56,271 nt of DNA from the NCBI RefSeq assembly GCF_000485595.1, contig NW_014577368.1:216527-272797 (forward strand). The letters run 5' to 3'. The DNA is from Priapulus caudatus. Lineage: Eukaryota > Priapulida > Priapulimorpha > Priapulimorphida > Priapulidae. The first letter of the stretch is position 1. Each line of letters starts with the position of its first letter. Position numbers and translations under genes: made by a program. The notes beneath the pieces are model-generated. The model was not told the DNA's origin. It saw only the letters and a program-made list of their open reading frames with translations, and did not search any database. Shown in pieces: positions 1-11,204 of the stretch.

Positions 1-46
1 CGTGCGTGCGTGCGTGCGTGCGTGCGTGCGTGTGCGTGTGTTTCTG
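1..46 (+). repeat. (CGTG)n microsatellite at window edge
   Basis: The window opens in a run of CGTG units that decays into GTGTGCGTGTGTTT. The same tetranucleotide occurs at many other places and closes the right edge too. The alternating purine-pyrimidine composition is of the kind that can adopt Z-DNA. Confidence 0.95.
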
Positions 47-482
47 GAAGACACAGAGGGAAAGAGAAAAGGAGACAATGTCAATGGTGTAGGAGTAAAA
101 AGGAACGAAAAAGGACGTTGAAACAGAGGCAGAGGTAAAAAAGCGAGATAGCGAGGAATGGGGGATGGAGTTATAGGTTTTGATTGATTATTTGACGGAA
201 AGCAACCTACATTGGGGGAGCAGCTACAGGAATTGTACGCTGTACCAGTACGGCACGGAGATGGACATTACATGGTACGCGATAGGTTATATACTGACCT
301 GTTTACTGTAAGAATGCTCGTTTGCAGCCATTGTGTCATGAATCATTTTATGCTATTACGAGAATTGAATACTGATTAAAAAATTGAAATTTATTACAGC
401 TAGAGATTAGAACGGGAAGGCAACATCCGAGGAAATCCTTTGGCGGAATAACACTCGACCGATCTCTGATTCAGTTAGCATC

Positions 483-575
483 ATGGAGAAACTGACGGAA
501 ATCGAGCTAGTGGGAGTGCTGGTGCAGGAGCAAAGGCAGGAGTATGCCACTAGTCCCACAGGCCAAATGAGTAGT
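483..575 (+). CDS. Possible first coding exon of an unidentified gene
   Basis: An ATG in a fair context (agcatcATGG) opens 31 codons beginning MEKLTEIELVGVLVQEQRQE and ending at a good splice donor (GTGAGT at 576). The peptide is rich in charged residues, unlike the low-complexity ORFs around it. I do not recognise the protein. The exon ends in phase 0 and does not join directly in frame to the candidate exon near 2965, so a missing exon or a chance ORF are both possible. No promoter or further exon is evident. Confidence 0.2.
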
Positions 576-882
576 GTGAGTACAGATCTATGTGTTTTTC
601 TATATCTTTTCAACCGTATCTATATAGTAAACATGCACATAGTTCTTCCGAATCGTAAGATCGGGTTTGGCTCTATTGACGAATGTACCTGTGACCACAC
701 GTTCGTAATTGCCATAGTGCGAAAAGGTTTAATGACACAAAAGCAGTATCTCCTATAGAAAGATTTCTTTTAATTCGGGTTTTAAACATTCACGGTTGCA
801 TCCAACAGTTCTACATTTGTTCTCTCAATGTTCGTAAAGCTTAATTCATTCTATTTAAAGTGCTTAGGAGATAGCATGTTAT

Positions 883-1883
883 CAGGAGTTAATAAAGACA
901 AAGGAGTTTGACACGTATTTGGTACTGATATCACTACATGTTGTCGTACGAGTTCGATGTGAATAAAAATACAAATGTATACAAACATGAGCTTCTTTTG
1001 TTCACTGGTCCTTATTCTATCTTCCGGTAGTATTACAAACCGCATAGCTTCCTTCGTTTTGACAGAAATCGTACTTTTGCATGACATGGTTTCGTTAGTT
1101 ACCGTTGTGTGGCGATGCAAAGCCCGAAATTCGCACACACAGCTAGTTGAAGGAGGCGCGTCAGGGATGGCGTCTCCCGTAGGTTATCTCCAGTAGAAGG
1201 TTTTGTTTGGCTAACAAAGCTGAGTGATGACGACGTTAACTCTCGCCTTCATCACATGCAGATGGTCATGATAAGTAAGGTGTAAACATATGCGTTTGCC
1301 TGCAATTGCATATTAACGGTTGCTATGCAAAACACATGTGCGAAAAGCTACAATCAGCTGGAGCGTCAATTTACTCCTAAGATTCATACACATTATTCCT
1401 CCGCGGGTGAAGTAGTTCAGATATTTTACCAGCGCAGCGTTTATTTAAAAAAAACTGCTGGATTCAACCATAAAAACAAGGCATTCTAACTATAGTTTAA
1501 ATGTAAAATAGTTTTAATTTTTAAACCAAGCATGGGTGCAACGTAACTTAATTTCTAGGCGAATTTTTTGCACTCAACTAGGCTACGGCCGAAAGACCCT
1601 GGCGCGCCTCCTTCAACTAGCTGTGTGTGCGAATTTCGGGCTTTGCATCGCCACACGACGGTAACTAACGTGAAAACCATGTCGTGCAAAAGTACGATTT
1701 CTGTCAGAACGAAGGAAGCTGCGCGGTTTGTAATACTTCCGGAAGATAGAATAAGGACCAGTGAACAAAAGAAGCTCATGTTTGTATACATTTGTATTTT
1801 TATTCACATCGAACTCGTACGACAAAATGTAGTGAAATCAGTACCAAATACGTGTCAAACTCCTTTGTCTTTATTAACTCCTG
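883..1883. mobile_element. 1.0-kb element with ~285-bp terminal inverted repeats, flanked by ATGTTAT
   Basis: The arms 883-1167 and 1598-1883 are near-identical inverted repeats differing at a few positions. Both outer ends begin CAGGAGTTAATAAAG. The element is flanked on each side by the direct repeat ATGTTAT (876-882 and 1884-1890), which looks like a 7-bp target duplication. The 430-bp core has no credible ORF, so it is non-autonomous; the ORFs in the arms are mirror translations of the same repeat. A 138-bp element at 35454 shares the end sequence and the same flank. I cannot assign the superfamily; a fold-back or MITE-type DNA transposon is the safest description. Confidence 0.8.
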
Positions 1884-2014
1884 ATGTTATTAATGCATAT
1901 TTTGTAAAGCGGTTTTGGCAGAGATAATGAAGCCCATTCTGTTTTGACCCAGTGCTGCATTACCAGCCAGCCTAGAGTCTTTGTGCACCAATGCCTCAGA
2001 TAAAGACCTATAAC

Positions 2015-2421
2015 TAGTGATGGGAATCAGTTGGAATATCATCATCGATCATCGGTTGCACCCAATCGATCGATGATCGAAGATAATCGCTTGAATGTTA
2101 TTGATCGCGCCTACCAGATATTGAAATATATCATATATCATATAATACAGGACTTTTTATAATACAGTATTCTAAAAGCTATGTAACAGTATTATACATA
2201 TTGATGTTTGGTGTAGGTTATATTTACTGTCTCCAAGCTGCAAAATAAGCAAAATAAATGCACATAAATCAAAATAAAAAGTCATTTCATCAATGTTTGC
2301 AAATTATATTGAAAACTATTATTTTTTGATTACCCATTATTCATTTTCATAATCGAGTGCTTAGTCGCGATTGCTGCAAACGACTGACTTTCGATTATAA
2401 TTGATCGTCGGGACATCACTG
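2015..2421. mobile_element. hAT-like MITE (TAGTGATGGGAATC ends)
   Basis: The left end TAGTGATGGGAAT and the right end (reverse complement CAGTGATGTCCC) form short imperfect terminal inverted repeats of the hAT type. The inner parts on both sides are rich in ATCGATC and ATAATCG words in inverted orientation. There is no ORF. I could not find a clean 8-bp target duplication, so the boundaries are approximate. Confidence 0.55.
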
Positions 2422-2459
2422 CTGTTCAGGTCTCAGGAATCAAACATGATTTTCTCACC

Positions 2460-2720
2460 TTCAGAAAAGGTAGAATTAAGAGGGTATAATATAAAGAAGG
2501 AAAATAATTGTGTACATAATGTAGATAGAGATAGGATAGAAGTTGGACCAAGGTGGAAGAGATAGAGAAAGAGATGGAAGAATATAGAGGAGTGACTAGG
2601 TAGAGTTAAGTATGGATCGAGGAGGCAAATGAGGGCAGGAAGAGGGAAGGTGCGTGAACTAAAAGATGCTGGAATATAGTGAGAGTAGAAGAGGCGGGTA
2701 GGGGAGGTGTTATATGAATG
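2460..2720. repeat. Purine-rich tract
   Basis: The stretch consists mostly of A and G on the + strand (AGAGATAGAGAAAGAGATGG and similar words). It creates a long but compositionally biased open frame on the - strand (2606-3133) that I do not regard as a gene. Confidence 0.6.
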
Positions 2721-2964
2721 AAATGTGCAAGAGACGGTATAAATTTGTAGTAATTTGTGCCGATGGATGTAGTCACTGTGACTACTGATACACGTACTTG
2801 TGCTGTGTGAGATTGCCTGCCACTGTACGTGTACCTCAACGTGTCACCGGCTGCGTTGCGGTTCACGCAAACTTGCCAAAAGATGTCTCCACTTGCGCAC
2901 TGGTTGGCTCGGCGTCGGCGGTTGATATGTTTCACATAAGGCTCAACAGGTGTCTCTGTTGTAG

Positions 2965-3125
2965 ATTTGTTTATATACGCTCGCAAGCCCGTAGATTCAG
3001 TAGGCAGTGGGAAGTGCGTGACAATGGCTATGCTGGAAAGCGTTTCTGGGCGTCCGGGCAGAGAGATAGAAATGGAGGAGATACGTATTTTAATGGCAAG
3101 GCAAGCCGCGCCAAAAATCGACAGG
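2965..3125 (+). CDS. Possible internal coding exon of an unidentified gene
   Basis: A good acceptor (tgtctctgttgtag) is followed by an open frame with protein-like composition, including VDSVGSGKCVTMAMLESVSG and EIEMEEIRILMARQAAPKID. It ends at a good donor (GTGAGC at 3126) in phase 0. I do not recognise the domain. The acceptor could also be the AG at 2948-2949. It may belong with the candidate exon at 483, but the phases do not match directly. The opposite strand is also open, so a chance ORF is a real alternative. Confidence 0.25.
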
Positions 3126-3238
3126 GTGAGCATATCTAATATTTGGTATACTTGGTTTTTGTACTAATTCATGTTATGACTTCCGCTTGTTTATAAATTA
3201 CATGACTTCCGCAACGTTGATTATCATTATGTTACTTC

Positions 3239-3313
3239 ATGATCCGGGTAGCTCTAGTACGCAGGCGTGCGGCAACTGTACGCGGGCTATAGTACTAGAG
3301 CTATGATCCGGGT
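3239..3313. mobile_element. 53-bp hairpin insertion flanked by 11-bp direct repeats
   Basis: The direct repeats ATGATCCGGGT (3239-3249 and 3303-3313) flank a 53-bp insert. The insert begins AGCTCTAGTAC and ends with its exact complement GTACTAGAGCT. Its core carries GTACGC-like words. A sequence at 5747-5776 repeats the end AGCTCTAGTACTATAGCACC, so this is a dispersed family. An 11-bp duplication is longer than usual for hAT (8 bp) and closer to Mutator-like elements (typically 9-11 bp), but the insert has no coding capacity. Confidence 0.6.
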
Positions 3314-4045
3314 CCATTACTCATTAGGGCCTACCGATTACGCATTTGATAGCATTGATGTATCCCAACCGAGTAGATAACTGTAACCCACTCTGTTAAT
3401 AGGTCACACATTTGTATCTGATTACGCATAAGCCCATGTAGCACTACATGAATCTACACTATATAACTATAAGCTATGTTGTCCTTCATTCCATGACAGT
3501 AAACACGGTTTTAGCTGTCTTTGGTCTGTTGTTGTTACAGTTACACACTAAAAATTACCACTACAGGAGCAGGAAAGCTCATGTTCTCATTTTTACCAAT
3601 GTACTAAGTAAATGAAAAAATAAAAAATAAATAAAATGCAATTAAGGTCCTATTTTTGGGCCCGCCAAAATAACTCAGCATGACTGTCGACGTAACCTGT
3701 GTGCATATATGCCCTGACATTCTTTTCACAGTAATGGCAGTCGGAGACATTCCCAAACCGAACCTTCAAACCATAACCATAATACTAACCATGCAGATGA
3801 AAACTGCATACATGCTACATAGGTATAGCGTTGTCCGGCTAGAAGCTGTACCATCCCACACTTGGCTGCTCCCACAGGGCAGACCCAGAGTGCAATCCGC
3901 ATGCTTCGATTACGTCACTGCTGTGTGGTTGCATTGCATGTATGTGATACAGAGTCTGAAGTTGGACTTTGATCTTGAAGCACGTCCGTTGGGAAATCCA
4001 ATAGATATTAAAAGCAGGAGTACATGAATCATATATATATATATA

Positions 4046-4394
4046 CAGGGTGCGAAATTAACGGGTGTCCGGACTCCGGAGTCAAATACTCCCTGATTTA
4101 CTGCCGAACTCCATGATTTGACATATGCAGGAGTCCGTGTGACTCCCTGAAAATTCTGCGATACTAACTAGTTCGTTCCGGAGCACGGCCGCGCAGAATT
4201 ACTGTATTTTTTCAGCTAATGTCCAAAGAAAATTTGGCAGACGTGCAACTGCATGAATCTTAAAAATAAGCAAATGCGTTATCTTTAATTTTGAACCTCA
4301 GACTGCGGACTCCCTCATTTTGCTGAGGACTCCCTCTTTTTGAGGGTAGGGAGTCCGTTGGACTCTCTTGTTCAAAAGTCAAATTCTACCCCTG
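4046..4394. mobile_element. hAT-like MITE in a TA repeat, with GGACTCC words
   Basis: The left end CAGGGTGCGAAATT and right end (reverse complement CAGGGGTAGAATTT) are imperfect terminal inverted repeats. Both flanks are TATATATA, compatible with an 8-bp hAT duplication in a TA microsatellite. The interior repeats GACTCC and GGAGTC words. There is no ORF. Confidence 0.7.
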
Positions 4395-4958
4395 TATATA
4401 TATGAAAGTGATAGAGACTAGCATTGATGATAGTTGAGTGTGTATGTGTGCCTGTGTGCGGATGTAACTGTAATTTCACTCAACTGAAACTGTAAGTGTG
4501 CAGTACGCGAAATTAGCGGTATTTTGCCACTTAAAAATTAAGCCACCGGGTTCACAACCCCTCATATAATTAGTCAACTTGGCCTATTCAAAATCTTGCC
4601 TAGATTGCCTTTATATCAACAATATTTACCATTTTCCTGACTAGTTATTACTAAGTAACTACTAAGAAATAAATCATGTTCCAATAATTCATGTCAAACA
4701 AGTAGAACTCCACTGATAGTTCAATGAAATATTGAAATACCACGAGTGTGCCTAATAGACACAAAGCTAATACTTTTATTAATAATGGAATACATTGAAC
4801 GCAATTAAAGGCCTGTTCAAACTTGTATAGGCCTGTTCAATTTGTCTAAGGACCTGTTTAAAAATGTGGGTGGGCCTGTTCACATTTTGGCTAATATCAA
4901 GAGTAGATAATAGCACAATGTTATTTTCACTTCTTGCTAATATCATGCCCTGTAAGTG

Positions 4959-5269
4959 CAGGGTTCGTAGTGGGTCTTCCAAAGTCTTATAAGTACTTAT
5001 TTTGCCAAAAATAAAATAAGGGCCCTTATTAATACTTATTTTTGTTGAAATCTTAGAAAAGTACTTAATAGTCCTTATTTTTTGTCCTTTTTGTTGTATA
5101 TATAATACGGAATAATTAAATCTGCTGTGCAATTGTGTATATAAATATTATTAGTGCACTTTAATAGTCGATGATCTATCAGAAATCGCGTAAAAAAGTC
5201 TTATTTTGGCCTCCGGAAAGGGCCTTATAAGTCCTTATTTCAACATGTGTCTTACTACTATGAACCCTG
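4959..5269. mobile_element. hAT-like MITE with CAGGGTTC ends and CTTATT words
   Basis: CAGGGTTCGTAGT at the left matches the reverse complement of the right end (CAGGGTTCATAGT). Just inside both ends are CTTATAAGT and CTTATTT words, in the same rather than inverted orientation. Adjacent flanks share AAGTG; a full 8-bp duplication is not clear. There is no ORF. Confidence 0.65.
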
Positions 5270-5827
5270 AAGTGTAATCGTAGTGAAGACAAAACAGCAA
5301 AGTGCAAGTTATTACTCGTATTTACCTGTGCAGCATGGGAGAGTAGATATTTTTTTAGCCAATTGCCATTAAACTGTAAAAACAATGGGTAAGTAACAAT
5401 GTGTACAGTAAAACCTTGAAGGTGCATTGGGTGTCCCCATTGTCATTGACATCCTTACATGCTAGATGCTGTATCCACTTACCTGGTAGCTGGATTGACA
5501 ATTAAGTTATACGAATTTCTCATCATTATCAAAAGCCCACGCTGCATTGGCACTCTGTAAGTGTAATTGCTTAATTTATTTCTATTATAATTACAGAAGC
5601 ATTTAATATTCATAACATTATAAGTGACTCATCTTGATCACATGAATATAATTTTCCCACAATCTATTACAATTATGCATGTAATGGATGGTTATGTTGG
5701 ATCATTAGTGAGCAATTATTGTGTAGCAGTGATCTGGTTGCTTCCTAGCTCTAGTACTATAGCACCTGTACGCGGCGGTCTCTTGCCGTTGTGCGTTGCT
5801 TCCTTGCCACTCTGGAATGTTTCAAAG

Positions 5828-5960
5828 CAGTGATGCATTGAATAGGCATTGAAATTGCCTTGAAATGACATTGCCTTGGCTTTGGCCATTGCCTTGGCCA
5901 TGGCATTGCCTTGCCTTGAATAGGCATTGAAATGCATTGAATATGCATTGAAATTGCCTA
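5828..5960. repeat. Minisatellite of GCATTGAAATTGCCTTG-type units
   Basis: Imperfect tandem units of GCATTGAA, ATTGCC and TTGGCC fill this stretch. The open frames reading MAKAMAKAKAM on the - strand are products of the repeat. Confidence 0.8.
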
Positions 5961-6162
5961 AGGCGCGTTTTGTGATACGTTACAGTGTAGGTACAGCCAG
6001 CTAGAGGTATATGGATCAGCAGATGTTGACATAGCCTTATGAGATATTATTGTCGAGTAGGTGTACGAATAATTGTATTTACTGTACACTGCATGCTATG
6101 AGTGACATGCATACAGTGTAGGGCACCATGAGTATGCACTAGTGCCTGCAGTGTTAGAATGG

Positions 6163-6568
6163 TAGGGACAGTGATTTTCCGCGATCGCGGAAAACGGACG
6201 GAAAACACGGAAACGGCCATTGGAAACGGAAAAGATGTTTTCAAACGGAAAAACGCAGAAAACGTAATTTGAACATATTACAACATGGAAATTTCAATAA
6301 AATCACAAAAAACAGTCGACAATAGCATTGGTAATGATATGGTTTACATTCAGACAAGTTTCAGAGCGCAATTACTTACAATTACGACTTTTGGTAGCCC
6401 TGGGTTTCGTTGCCGGTTCCGGTTTTAAAGGTTGTACCAAATAATTTTGTTTTTATGCAACTATGCAAATATGTAAACGGATTTTTTGTTTTTTCATGTG
6501 TACAAAGTCTATGGCAAAATGGAATTTCCATTTTTCAACCTTTTTTTGAAACGGAAAATCACTGTCCC
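6163..6568. mobile_element. hAT MITE with 8-bp target duplication TAGAATGG
   Basis: The left end reads TAGGGACAGTGATTTTCCG and the right end is its complement (CGGAAAATCACTGTCCC). The direct repeats TAGAATGG lie at 6155-6162 and 6569-6576, the 8-bp length typical of hAT insertions. The interior is rich in GGAAAACGG words. There is no ORF, so it is non-autonomous. Confidence 0.85.
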
Positions 6569-7136
6569 TAGAATGGGTAGAGGTTATTGTATGCATGGGT
6601 ACAAGTGTTGTTAGAAAAGGTGTTTATACGCCATGAACGTGAAATCCGGTAGCAGAGGAAGGGGGTGGGGGCTCAAGCTTGATCGCCTTTGGGCCTTTTG
6701 AATGGTGTGCATTGTAAACATCATACACACGTGAAAACCCCCTGTTTTTTACTACAAAAAGTAATAATTTAGCTATGAGTTTGTGCTTTAGGGAAGTTTT
6801 AAACATGATGAAAATCATGCATGTCAGTTGCAGCGATTCAGTTATTTTGATATGAAGCATTGAGCTAGTCTACAATTCATGTATCTATAATGCATGGATC
6901 TAGTCTGTAATTCTTGATTGATAATGATATTACAGTCAAACCATTCACGGTCACTAAAATGAAGACCCTCCAAAAAGTGCCCCTTATTGACTGATCTATT
7001 GTATAGATGTAGTCAGACACCCTGTTTACCTGTTTACCTATTACCCTGTTACCTGTTTACATGTTTACCTGTTACCTGTTACCAGGTGTGTCACCTGGTT
7101 ACAGAGAGCACTGTTGGTGATTCTCTTGAGTGGCAG

Positions 7137-8029
7137 TTAAGACCTGTGTACACTGTCAACATTTTTGGTAACATTCTTGGTAACATGTTGACCAGGTACC
7201 TTGTTGCCGAAACTGTTGACAGTGTACACAGAGTAAAAAAGTTCGGTAACTAAACATGTTACCCAAAATGTTACTGAGATGTTGACGAAAGAATGCAGAT
7301 GCATTTAAGGCCTGTGTACAGTACTTAACACTGTTAACATTTTTGGTAACATTCTCGGTAACATGTTGGCAATGTATGGTAACATCCTGGGCAACATGAA
7401 TTTTGACCCGGTGTACACTGGGTAACAAAGTTCTGGGTAACATTTGGCCAACATGTTATCGAGATGTTACTGAAAAATGAGCAGGAATGAGGATTTCTAG
7501 GTCAGATTTTGGAGGGAAAAATCATAAAAATGGAAGATTCGAAGAGGAGAAGATGTCTTGTCAGTGCTTCTGCTGCAATTTTGATGTTCATAGTTGACAG
7601 ACGGAAGAGAAGACGTAACGAAAGAAAACGAGTGTGGACAAAGCCCTGGATCACCCTGAGGGAGCAGCATGGGGCTTATCACTGTCTCCTGAAGGAATTA
7701 AGACTGGGGACAAGCCCTCAATCAACATTCAATTAACTTGTTCTCTTTCTCTTTGGTCCATTCCATGGTGGCTGCCATTTTGTTCAAATCACATGACCAC
7801 ATGTAGATCAGGTTATTTAGAGCCTATTTCTGATTGGTTAAACCTCGTCAACATCTGGTAACATAAATGCATCTGAATTCTTTCGTCAACATCTCAGTAA
7901 CATTTTGGGTAACGTGTTACCGAACTTTTTTACTCTGTGTACACTGTCAACAGTTTCGGCAACAAGGTACCTGGTCAACATGTTACCGAGAATGTTACCA
8001 AAAATGTTGACAGCGTACACAGGCCTTAA
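7137..8029 (+). mobile_element. Internally deleted PIF/Harbinger element with GGTAACA-rich ends
   Basis: Inverted arms of about 170 bp (about 7137-7306 and 7862-8029) begin GACCTGTGTAC or GGCCTGTGTAC and are packed with GGTAACAT and GTCAACA words. A further related arm (7306-7460) lies inside the left end. Both outer ends abut TTAA, compatible with the 3-bp TTA/TAA target preference of Harbinger elements. The interior keeps only the N-terminus of a transposase (see 7530). The family is assigned from that transposase fragment; the TTAA flank by itself would also fit piggyBac or Kolobok. Confidence 0.75.
7530..7736 (+). pseudogene. PIF/Harbinger (HARBI1-like) transposase N-terminal remnant
   Basis: The ATG at 7530 opens a 68-codon frame. 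After a basic stretch (RRKRRRNERKR) it reads VWTKPWITLREQHGAYHCLL and KELRL. This matches the conserved N-terminal region of Harbinger nucleases, where a tryptophan-proline-tryptophan-like motif is followed by G-x-Y/F-x-x-L and ELR. The frame then leaves the family and stops, so the whole DDE nuclease domain is missing. It lies within the inverted arms of the 7137-8029 element, which supports the element's classification. Confidence 0.7.
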
Positions 8030-8035
8030 CGCTCA

Positions 8036-8283
8036 TAGGGTCTATCTCCCCCAGGGTACTATCGGAGGGTACCCTGGGTACGGTTCGATATATCGAAACG
8101 TACCCTGGTAACTATCTGATATGGTTTAGGGTTAGGGAGTAGGCGTAGGCGACTCTCTAGACTCGTTAGTGGAGTACGCGAGGTACGGTCCGGCATATTA
8201 GATAGTACCAGCTAGGGTACGTTCCGCTATATCGAACCGTACCTAGGGTACCCTCCGATAGCACCCTGGGGGACATAGACCCT
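8036..8283. mobile_element. Fold-back MITE (AGGGTCTATCTCCCCCAGGG ends)
   Basis: The left end AGGGTCTATCTCCCCCAGGG is mirrored by the right end CCCTGGGGGACATAGACCCT. Inside lie paired GGGTACCCT and CGATATATCGAA palindromes, so the whole 248 bp can fold back. CTCA flanks both sides (8032-8035 and 8284-8287), a possible 4-bp target duplication. It sits only a few bases from the Harbinger element to its left. Confidence 0.75.
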
Positions 8284-8289
8284 CTCAGC

Positions 8290-10120
8290 CTTACTAACCG
8301 ATATCTGCCCAGATGCACTTACTGTATTCATACAGTTTAGATGTTAGCTGACAATGGCATTTGCTTATTATGTGTTTTCCATTTTACAAAATGATTTTGC
8401 TTACAATTATCTTTGCTTCCGCTCAAAAATCGTTGGGAGAATCGAATGCAATCACTATAGCAATGGTAATATCTAGGCTTGCTCTCCTTGCGTCTTTCTC
8501 ATGCAAGCACTGTGCCACTAGCTGACTGCATGCGCATTCGGTTGAAATCTGCGATTCGACCCCTCCAGGATTTGCGTATTGAAATTACAGTTAAAAATCC
8601 TGAAAAGTCACGTGGTGATAATTAATATTAGGTTGCGTCAGATGAAATGCAAACGGTAGTTACATGAAGGTTATATGTCAGAGGGTCTGGCAGTAGCAAC
8701 AGCCAACAGGCCATGTCATTGTAAAGGTGAACTCATGATTGTGACTTGGCACTCAGTGTGAGCAAACAAGCTGATCGAGCCACGTATTTATTAACGGTAC
8801 AAAGGTTGCTGCTATAGTTCATTACATACAGCAGTTATTGTATCGGTCTAACAATCAATGTAGCTGTGGTTTTCAGACTTCGTCAGTTTCCATTAAGTCT
8901 GTTTGGCGATATAAAACTATTTCGGAGCTGATGTGGTGCTGTCAGTGATGCAAGTGCCTGCCACTTAGTGAGAGAAAGAGTTTATATAATATTGGTGCTA
9001 TAGTATAAGTCTAACTGAGCAAGACCGAATTACCAGTAAGCTCAAACACGCAGGAAAACATAGCCCGACGCGGCTGCGCGACTGACTGTCTATACAGTCT
9101 AATACAGTCTATTCTTCTAACCCTAGCAAATCCGTTTCTTAGAGCTAAGGAAAACATAAAGATGACAGTATTAAAATATACATATATATTATATATATAT
9201 ATATATATATCTAAAGCAGCGGTCTAAGTGTCTGTGTACGTACATTGTACATATAACGATGTGCATGTTTAGTTGTGTGTCATAACGGTAAAGACTAAAC
9301 TGCCTTTAGCAACAGCTGAACACCTTTGTAATAATCATTGACAGTCTTTGTGATAAAATCAATTCGGTTACACAAGTCGTTGCACCGTATTACAAAATTC
9401 CCTCTAGCTGAGTTACAACAGCTGCCGAATTTAACGCGAGGTGAGCACTTACCAAAGCTGTCGCTAAGTATCAGGGCTTGGTATATCCGTAAACCGTTAT
9501 TTAACGCCTAATCGCGCAATTTTTACCGGCTACCAATTCGAGAGAACTCCCACTAAAGGCGTAAATATTAATACCATATTTGAAACAAACGAAGATTATT
9601 AAATACTTCCAACGCCAGAACTAACCAGTGCACGCGGGTATTCTTTTAAAATATATTATAATATAAAAAAGATATGGTATAAAAATAATGTCATATTACA
9701 TAGCAATATTAATTTTCCTACTAAACACAAATACAGAACCATACCCATCAAAATAGGCTATTTGGGTTTCAAATCAAATTTTTTTTCCGGGACCCCCCCC
9801 GTCGGCGCCCCATCAAGCTCGCGCCTCGCCGCCGCCCTACCGCTGCCGAAAAACAGTCGCGATTCCATGTCAATACCCGGGTGCTGTCAACAAGTTAACA
9901 GTAACCCTGATAGTAATATAAAGATATTTAGTAACATACAATATTTGGCACTAACTGTGGTCCTTCGCTTAGGATAATCCTACTACATAACATAATAATA
10001 TAATAATATTGCATATATATTAATATTGAAAACTGTAACCATAACTAGCAAGAAAAGCTATGCAGAAGTAGATAATAAGGGAATTATCTCCCTATTAGAC
10101 CGGACCAGGGTCAGCCTAAC
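8290..10120. other. No gene seen; (TA)n at 9180-9212
   Basis: No ORF with protein-like composition, splice pairs or RNA gene was found. A short TA microsatellite lies at 9180-9212, and a C-rich run (about nine C) near 9791. Confidence 0.6.
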
Positions 10121-10129
10121 TGAAAGGAA

Positions 10130-10577
10130 AAAATATTTCATTCATAACCAATGAAAGGCGGAATACCATGAAAAAAGCATCGGCTGCACCGCGGGGTGGT
10201 CATGGTCATGAAAAGGCACGCCAAAATGAGCTAGATTAGCTGAGAGGAAAACCCCTATAAACCATTGGAAATGTTCGGCATGGTCCCATGTATACAATGG
10301 ACACGCAGAAATTATGAGTGGGTGGCGCATGGCGCCAGAGCAAAAACCGGATACCCCAAAACAGCCTAGATAGTGAAAGAAACGATCTGCACCCTGAAAA
10401 TGTCACATAGCCCATATCGTGAATGGCCCACTGCCAGAACACATCAGGGGTTGTGTACTGCCCCAACACCCCAACTGCCCCCACCCACCAAATGACTAGA
10501 TAGCTGGAAGAAATCCCCATGAAACTCTATTCGAAAAGGTTCGGCAGGGTCCAGATACATGATGGACACGCCAGAAT
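10130..10577. repeat. Degenerate ~100-bp repeats (GCTAGATAGCTGAAAGAAA type)
   Basis: Several diverged units share the order: CCCCAAA, (A)GCTAGATAG, a GAAAGRAAC-like word, GGAAATGT/GAAAGGTTCGGC, a GTCCATGTA-like word and ATGGACACGCCAGAA. Similar units recur at 12120-12440. This looks like an old dispersed or tandem repeat with no coding content. Confidence 0.6.
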
Positions 10578-10990
10578 TTTACTCAAGCCGAGCTATGACA
10601 GGGCGTCCGTCGCTCCTGTCCGTTCCTTGCCGGTTGGTCCGATCGTCAACATTGATTCGCAACGAATCAGACCCGTTATCCCACATGTTTGAGATTGGTG
10701 AGTGTTTACTGCATGCCCCAAGGATACGTCCTATTTGACAACGCCACATCGCGACTTTCGAGCACACGACATTTTGGAAAAATGGAAATGCATTATCATC
10801 AAGTGAACGGATTTTAACCACTTTTGTAGTGAATGAATAAGCTCGGGTTTGGATATTAAAAAATATGCAAATTAGTTAGGTTAATCAATTATGCAAAAAA
10901 CGCAGATAACAAAACAGCGGGTGCACACCTCGTCGATTCGTTTACAAGATCATGACAAATCTATATGCAAGATTAGGAGTCCTCTCTCAG
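10578..10990 (+). mobile_element. Partial TTTTTAGCTCA-family repeat
   Basis: The order of conserved words (CCGTCG-rich block, CCCACATGTTTGA, TCCTATTT, CTTTCGAGC, ATGGAAATGC, GTGAATGAATAAG) matches the copies at 18127 and 28635. The 5' end is truncated. A 103-codon frame at 10891-11202 begins in this repeat and is not considered a gene. Confidence 0.65.
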
Positions 10991-11204
10991 CTGCCGATCA
11001 AGCTTATATAGAGAAAGTTTACAAAACATTGGGAACGCAGCATAATCTAATTTATTCGAATGCCATTGAACAAACAGCGGGTATACGCGCTCTACCTCAC
11101 AATGTATGCATAGTTAAACTACTATTGCCATATACAGACAACCGGTGTCGAGCCGGACTAGAAAAACGCATACAAGTAAACATTCCATGCAACCGAAATT
11201 AAAC

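Noticed and set aside
2606-3133. 175-codon - strand frame
   Set aside because: Half of it is the translation of a purine-rich tract, and the rest lies opposite a better exon candidate; no domain recognised.
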